A stretch of 64,000 nt of DNA from Pyrus communis (Eukaryota > Streptophyta > Magnoliopsida > Rosales > Rosaceae). The translations under genes and the position numbers were made by a program. The stretch is taken from NCBI RefSeq assembly GCF_963583255.1, contig NC_084807.1:23457572-23521571 (forward strand), in the 5' to 3' direction. The notes below the pieces were generated by a model. It was not told where the DNA came from. It saw only the letters and a program-made list of their open reading frames with translations, and ran no database searches. Shown one piece after another: positions 58,738-64,000 of the stretch. Each line of letters opens with the position of its first letter. Within the stretch, counting starts at the first letter, position 1.

Positions 58738-59790
58738 TAAAAAAGGTTTGAATTTGGGATGCTATGGGCTAAAAAGAGGAAGATTCTGGTAAGATTTTAA
58801 GTCAAGTATGATTCACACTTATTACCGAGTTCTTTTGTAATAAAACTCAACATGCATGTTCTTCTAAATTAAACACATGTTACTAGATGTTAAGTTTTAT
58901 CAAAAAGACCTTGATGATATTAAGTGTGGAATTTTTACGTATAAGATGTATATTATCTTTTATATTTTTGACGTGGGACTCTATTCTTCAACAAAAAGCT
59001 GTGTTATTTTTTCAATAGACCTATTCTTGGAAGATTGGTGATTCAAACATTGCACTTCCTCGGTATGGAGTATGTTTTTAAATGCTTGAGCTACAATCTT
59101 TTTTTTTTAACAAACTTGAGCTACAAACTCTTTGAAAACTCAAAGTTGTTTTTCATTTTATCATCATCACATCACATGTACATTTCTTCAACCTCTGTCA
59201 CACTAACGCTTATCACTATAGTCTTTTTTCTTTATTATTTATTTCTCATATTCCTCTTCGTGTCTAATAAAAAAGGTTTGAATTTGGGATGCGATGGGCT
59301 AAAGAGGAAGGTTCTGATAAGATTTTAAGTCAAATATGGTCCACACTTAATATTACCGAGTTCTTTTGTGATAAAACTCAACACTTATGTTCTCACAATT
59401 TAAACACATGTTGCTAGATGTTAGGTTTTATAAAAAATACCTCGATGATATTAAGTGTGGAATTTCCACGTATAAGATGTATATTATCTTTTATATTTTT
59501 GACGTGGGACTCTATTCTTCAACAAAAAACTGCGTTATTTTTTCAATAGACCTATTCTTGGAAGATTGGTGATTCAAACATTGCACTTCCTCGGTATGGA
59601 GTATGTTTTTAAATGCTTGAGCTACTTTTTTTTTTTTTTTTTTTTTTTTTTTGACAAACTTGAGCTACAAACTCTTTGAAAACTCAAAGTTGTTTTTCAT
59701 TTTATTATCATTACATTAAATATACATTTCTTCAACCTCTATCACACTAACGCCTATCATCATATTCCTTTCCGTATCTAACATAAAAAA
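58738..59790. repeat. Tandem duplication, unit about 530 bp
   Basis: Unit 1 (58738-59270) and unit 2 (59271-59790) share the same text in the same order: AAAAAGGTTTGAATTTGGGA, GAGTTCTTTTGT, TTATCTTTTATATTTTTGAC, CCTATTCTTGGAAGATTGGT, CACTTCCTCGGTATGGAG. Copies are offset by 530 bp with a low level of substitutions. The T run after GAGCTAC is 8 in unit 1 and about 25 in unit 2. No gene in either. Confidence 0.85.
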
Positions 59791-60219
59791 TGAAAACAAA
59801 CAATAAAAAATATATATATATAAATCAATTTTTTTAATACAAGATATATAAACATTGACGGCCAGAGAATTTGAGTTGTACGGTGAGTCTGTTTTAATAA
59901 ATTATTATCAAACTCGGTATGCAAAGTATTTTTATGAGCAACTCATTATTTCTAAATCGGTATGAGACATTTAACATTTAAATGCTTAGTTTTTAGTCCC
60001 CCAGATAGAAATAATGGATTGCTCATAAAAAACACTAACCATTGACAAATAACGCTTTACTGTAGTGGTGTAAAGCAATCATGCCTATTCCCTCTAGATG
60101 TTTGTATAAGTGCCCCAGAGAAGAAAACGGGTTGCGGTTGTGACTTCGATTCTCGAATTAAATAGGTACCTTTTGTAGAATCTGAAAAGGGTTTCTTTGG
60201 GTTTTGTTGTGGGATTTAG
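59791..60219. other. Spacer before the SDR pseudogene
   Basis: AT-rich. The N-terminal SDR exon (TGxxxGIG nucleotide-binding region) expected here for the pseudogene at 60220 was looked for and not found. Confidence 0.4.
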
Positions 60220-62875
60220 GTAAAACAATGTTGGGACTAACATCAGGAAGCCAACCACTGAGTGCACTTCTGAAGAATATTCATCACTCATCGCTACCAA
60301 CTTAGAATCTACTTACCATCTTTCCCAACTTGTTCCTCTCTTGAAAGCATCCGGGCAAGGAAGCATTGTGTTTATATCCTCTGTTGCCGGGATGGCGGAT
60401 ACATTTATGCAGTAGGTAAAGGTGAGGCATTCCACTGTTTTTGTGTCTTCTTTTGCCCCATGTGATGATTATATTCGATTGAGTGCGAAAGGAGAAAGCC
60501 AAGTCTTTATGTTTTGTCTCCAATTTTCTTTTTTCAGCTGCAATCAATCAGCTTACGAAACATCTGGCTTGTGAGTAGGCGAAAGACAAATATCAGGAGC
60601 AATGTTGTCTGCCCTTGGTACATTAGAACCTCACTTGTGGAACATGTAATTCTCTTTCCTCGCTATGGCCTTTTAGGTGCTTCACCTACACATATAATTC
60701 TTCTGTGTCTGGCCGAAGACTGGGCGCATTTATTCCCAACAGCAGGCCAGCCCACTAACCCAGGCTCAATACCTGGCCGGAATTTGCCCCAAAACTCATT
60801 TTTGGCCCAAGAGATTGAGCAAGTTTGGGCGAGATTAGAATCTAAAATTAAAGTTTTACTCAAAGGGTTGGAGTGGGTCTAAATGCAAATTACATTGATT
60901 GCGAATATGTTCTTTCATCGGGTTATTAGGTATTCGGACAGGCAATTTTATATGAGTTACATGCTTACAAATGGAGTCATATACACTTGCTAATGTTCAG
61001 ATGTATTCTGGAAATATAGATACAAGAGTAATCGACATGCTTCTTACGTCGTGTTCAACCTAGGAAAGTGGCAAGAGACTATCTGATAGAATGTATGAGG
61101 TATCAGCAGCTCAAATATAAGACTTTGAACAATATCAAAAGATGCATAAAGGTATGATTTTGTAGACCCTGCCGTGGGGGCTTTAACCTATATCCCACTC
61201 AGTATGCTTTTCTTGCAAATGATATTCGATAATTACTAATTTTAGTGGTTTAGAGTTGTGGAAACGGAAAGGTTGTTCTTTTGTGATCAAAAGATTACGG
61301 TTTCGAGTTGTGGGAACAGCCTCTTTACAAAACAAGAGTAAAGTTGCGTAAACGTTCCTCCCCTCTCGCAAAGCGAGGAGCCTTGTTGGCTTGAGGTTGC
61401 CCTTTTACTAATTTTAGTGGGACACAAGAGGGCTACATGCAGACATGTGCCAAAGGTATTAAGTTGAATTTCTTTTTGTCTCATGGAGAATAACACTTTG
61501 CCTTTTCATACGTGTGCGTTTACTTTGCGAGGAATGAGTACTTTTAACACCATCGATCCTCCTCTCAATGGTTGTGTTGCATTTCCGGTAGTCTTTTATC
61601 ATCATACTGAAGCATCGTCATCTTGTTTCCCTTTCCCTTTTGCACCTCATGTTCTCAGGAATCAAGTACTGAAACTAAATTAGTGTTTGTGTCCCACCAT
61701 TTCACTGGATCGTGCTGAGTTTTTTTTCTCTGGTATAGTACACATCCAACATTACACATCTCTTACTGTGATATATTCGATAGAATGTTGATATGCATCC
61801 CATAATCTTATTTTTCACTCACTTTTTAATGAAAAATAATTAAAACACTTAAAATGAGAAACAAATCAAACCTTCACATTTTATCTCTTCATCTCTCACC
61901 ACATTCTAACTCTTTTGTCCCCCATCTTCTCTTTTGTCCACCCCCACACACCCCAAATTCTCTCTCTTCTTTTCTCCCTACTTTTCAACCCTTATTTGAA
62001 TTGGAATTTGGGAATAAATGTGACCATGAGTCTTAAATCCAGATCTGGTAGGGGTAGAAAGAAAGAGATAAAGAGAAAGAAAGAAGAAAAGAAAAAGAAA
62101 GGAACGTAATTTTCCTAGAGGCTAAGAGAAAAAGAGTTGTCGCCATCATATGTGGTGTTTGGTTGGGATTGCATTCGATTGGGTTGGGCAAGGACTTCCG
62201 TGCTGTTCCATTTTCCTAAAATCTCCAAAACTCATTCATTTTTTATATTTATTTTATTTAAAACTTAAAATTGTTTGGGATATTTTAGGAATATGAGTGG
62301 GTGGGAAGATAGTGTTTGGTTTTCTGAAACTTTTTCTGGCAGGTGAAAATAAGTGGGTGGGAAAATAAGATTATGAGGTGATCATAGTAACGCTCATTAA
62401 ATATTGTACAATAAGAATCGGCTAATGGGTTGAGATTAAGATACAAATTAAGACACATCCAGGATTCGATTTTCTTGCATGTAACCAAAGAAAGAGATAC
62501 TTCAATCCCCTAACATTGACGTTGATTCTGTGCATTTTATGTTTATGTAAGATTGGATCTGCCGTGCAATGGGAATGTATCAAAAATTGGCTTCCGTTGA
62601 AGTTTTCAAATTTATGTTTGACCATTGTTCTCTATTTATCGATCTGTTGTCGGGTACGTATAATTTAACAAAGTTGCTAGCTGGTTTCAGTTGCTGGATA
62701 ACAAGGAGTTTTTGGAAGAGAGAACGCCGCGAACTACATTGCAGAGCCTGAGGAAGTCTCATCTCTGGTAGTATTCCTTTGCCTGCCGGCTGCTTCGTAC
62801 ATCACCGGTCAGATTATTTCTATGGACGGAGGAATGACTGTAAACAGTTTCAGCCCTACTAGCTGGCCATTTTGA
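60220..62875 (+). pseudogene. Tropinone-reductase-like short-chain dehydrogenase, truncated pseudogene
   Basis: Family: NADPH-dependent SDRs related to tropinone reductase. Fragment 1 (60220-60421) reads [40 protein letters not shown] and [11 protein letters not shown]. It then loses frame, with YAVGK in the shifted frame where the catalytic YxxxK is expected. After an intron, fragment 2 (60538-60645) reads AAINQLTKHLACE, an in-frame TAG at 60576-60578 where relatives have Trp, then after one extra base SNVVCPWYIRTSLVEH. Fragment 3 (62691-62875) starts [13 protein letters not shown], shifts frame, and ends [33 protein letters not shown]. The first exon with the Rossmann glycine motif is missing. 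Splice signals survive, so this is a decayed gene copy, not a retrocopy. A SINE lies in its second intron. Confidence 0.88.
61249..61404 (+). repeat. Au-type SINE with perfect 16 bp target duplication
   Basis: The body contains a B-box-like GGTTTCGAGTTGTGGGAACA, then CAGCCTCTTTACAAAAC, AGTAAAGTTGCGTAAACG, CCTCCCCTCTCGCAAAGCG, AGGAGCCTTG and the terminal GGTTGCCCTTT. This is the order seen in the Au SINE family of flowering plants. The flanks TTACTAATTTTAGTGG at 61233-61248 and 61405-61420 are identical. Non-coding; mobilised by LINE machinery elsewhere. Confidence 0.85.
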
Positions 62876-63976
62876 TCCTCTGTCTCTCACATTTTTACCA
62901 TGCTTGCTTCCTAATGTTTGCACATTTTTTGGATGAATGGATTTGTACCACTCATATTGTTAGCAACGAACCCTTATCCTTTGAAGTGATGTCGACGGTA
63001 TGAATTGTAGAAAATAACTACGCTTGAGGCACATTGGAATAAAATTGTTGCAATTTCGAGGAGTGGTTATTAACACTCTATAATGATCATTAGGCGCTCC
63101 TTTCTTTTGTAATTTTGTTACTGATGAGTAGTGTAGAATGATTTTGATAAAGTGTAAATAACAACACCCTTATTGGTATATTTGTGGTAATCTTTCACCA
63201 ATGATGCCAATGCTTAATGCAATGTGATTGGATTGGATTGGATTGGATTGGATTGGATTAAATTGGTCTAGAGTTTTAAAAATATGTCAATTGTCGGGGA
63301 AAATAAAAGCATTATTAAAAGTTTGGTGATTAGAAAACTTGAACCTTCTCAATTGACAAGATATTAACAGTTAAATATTTATTTCTAAAATATAAAAATA
63401 AATCTAACAGTTAAAATATTTTATATAAAAATAACCTTATAATCTGAAAATCTAACGATTGTAAAAATCAATTAAAATTGGACATAAAAAGTAGTATATA
63501 GAATTAATAATACTTTCTTTATTGCATAATAGACAGGTGTACAGAAGGATGAAGACGTGAGATATTTTCTGGTGAAAGGAACCCACCTTACCAGCAAAAC
63601 AACGCCTGTTCCAACCAAGTTCCTTCATTTCAAGGCAAAACTTGTAGCAAGTGTGACGAGAAATATGTTCAAACCACGAGTAGTAGAATACATATAATTA
63701 TATAAACGGAGAAATTTTTACTTTTTAAATTGTTAATTTTTTAAAACAAATATATCACTACTTGTATCATGACACGTATCATTTTATTTTATTTTTCGAG
63801 TACACTGGAAAATTCGTCGTGATTGATGTGAGGAACTGGGTCTTCTGGGTTTGTACGTGGCAACCAACATCACCTGTTCAACGTTGAAACACCAACGCAA
63901 CAACCCTCCACGTCTCCCAAAACCATCGAAGCGTTTTCGACGTCTTCTCTTCTCCTCTTCCTCCCACCTTTCTGCA
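62876..63976. other. Intergenic with a GATTG microsatellite
   Basis: No gene recognised. (GATTG)n with nearly seven units lies at 63226-63259. The last 100 bp turn pyrimidine-rich, like the leader of a gene starting at the window edge. Confidence 0.45.
63226..63259. repeat. (GATTG)n pentanucleotide microsatellite
   Basis: Six perfect GATTG units plus a partial one. Confidence 0.9.
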
Positions 63977-64000
63977 ATGTCGTGGGTGTTGGGAATTAGG
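63977..64000 (+). CDS. Possible start of a gene cut by the window edge
   Basis: An ATG at 63977 opens MSWVLGIR and runs off the window. It follows a CT-rich, leader-like stretch (63930-63976) unlike the AT-rich spacer before it. Eight codons are too few to identify a family; this is a pointer only. Confidence 0.3.

Noticed and set aside
1..64000. Search for CRISPR-like arrays, operons, rRNA or clear tRNA genes
   Set aside because: None found; short repeats present are microsatellites, minisatellites or transposon subterminal repeats in a plant nuclear context.

Overview
This 64 kb window is nuclear DNA of a flowering plant (eudicot). The genes carry plant-type GT-AG introns, the spacers are AT-rich, and the gaps hold plant-type MITEs, SINEs, a Helitron, LTR elements and a PIF/Harbinger-like element. 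The repeat families look like those of woody Rosaceae (apple/pear group), but that placement is inference. No bacterial, organellar or CRISPR-type content was seen.

Layout. (1) 1-10.4 kb: one intact gene, an AHL15-like AT-hook/PPC nuclear protein on the minus strand (2585-3520), then gene-poor DNA with MITEs, a SINE and diverged repeats. (2) 10.4-23.8 kb: a tandem pair of full-length GNOM-type ARF-GEF genes on the minus strand (11632-16196 and 18144-22698), each two coding exons with the same phase-0 intron. The upstream-most copy (18144-22698) keeps an apparent 5'-UTR intron and leader exon. The other copy has lost that leader, has a Helitron in its 3' flank, and carries Leu instead of Met at the Sec7 residue known to set brefeldin A sensitivity. 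(3) 25.4-28.0 kb: an eight-exon plus-strand gene for a chloroplast thylakoid-lumen pentapeptide-repeat protein (TL15 type). (4) 29.4-34.0 kb: a three-exon minus-strand gene for a DUF604 (GT31/fringe-like) type II membrane glycosyltransferase, with a 39-codon last exon and a MITE in its last intron. (5) 34.5-38.1 kb: a defective PIF/Harbinger-like element (TTA target duplication) with a broken Myb/NAM-type ORF1 and a nested solo LTR. (6) 40.0-43.0 kb: a 3 kb non-autonomous LTR retrotransposon on the minus strand with 222-223 bp LTRs, PBS and PPT, containing a captured UDP-glucuronate 4-epimerase N-terminal fragment. (7) 43-54 kb: MITEs, LTR-like and tandem repeats, no gene recognised. (8) 54.9-55.9 kb: an intact single-exon SUPERMAN/ZFP10-type C2H2 repressor gene. 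(9) 56-64 kb: a near-perfect Mutator-type MITE, a 530 bp tandem duplication, a broken tropinone-reductase-like SDR pseudogene containing a SINE with a perfect 16 bp target duplication, and a possible gene start at the right edge.

The genes do not form a pathway; this is ordinary plant gene order. The most informative part is the GNOM pair, where duplication, promoter loss, a functional-site substitution and a Helitron insertion can be read by comparing the two copies. Splice sites were placed by eye from GT/AG signals and protein-family continuity; no alignment or database search was run.
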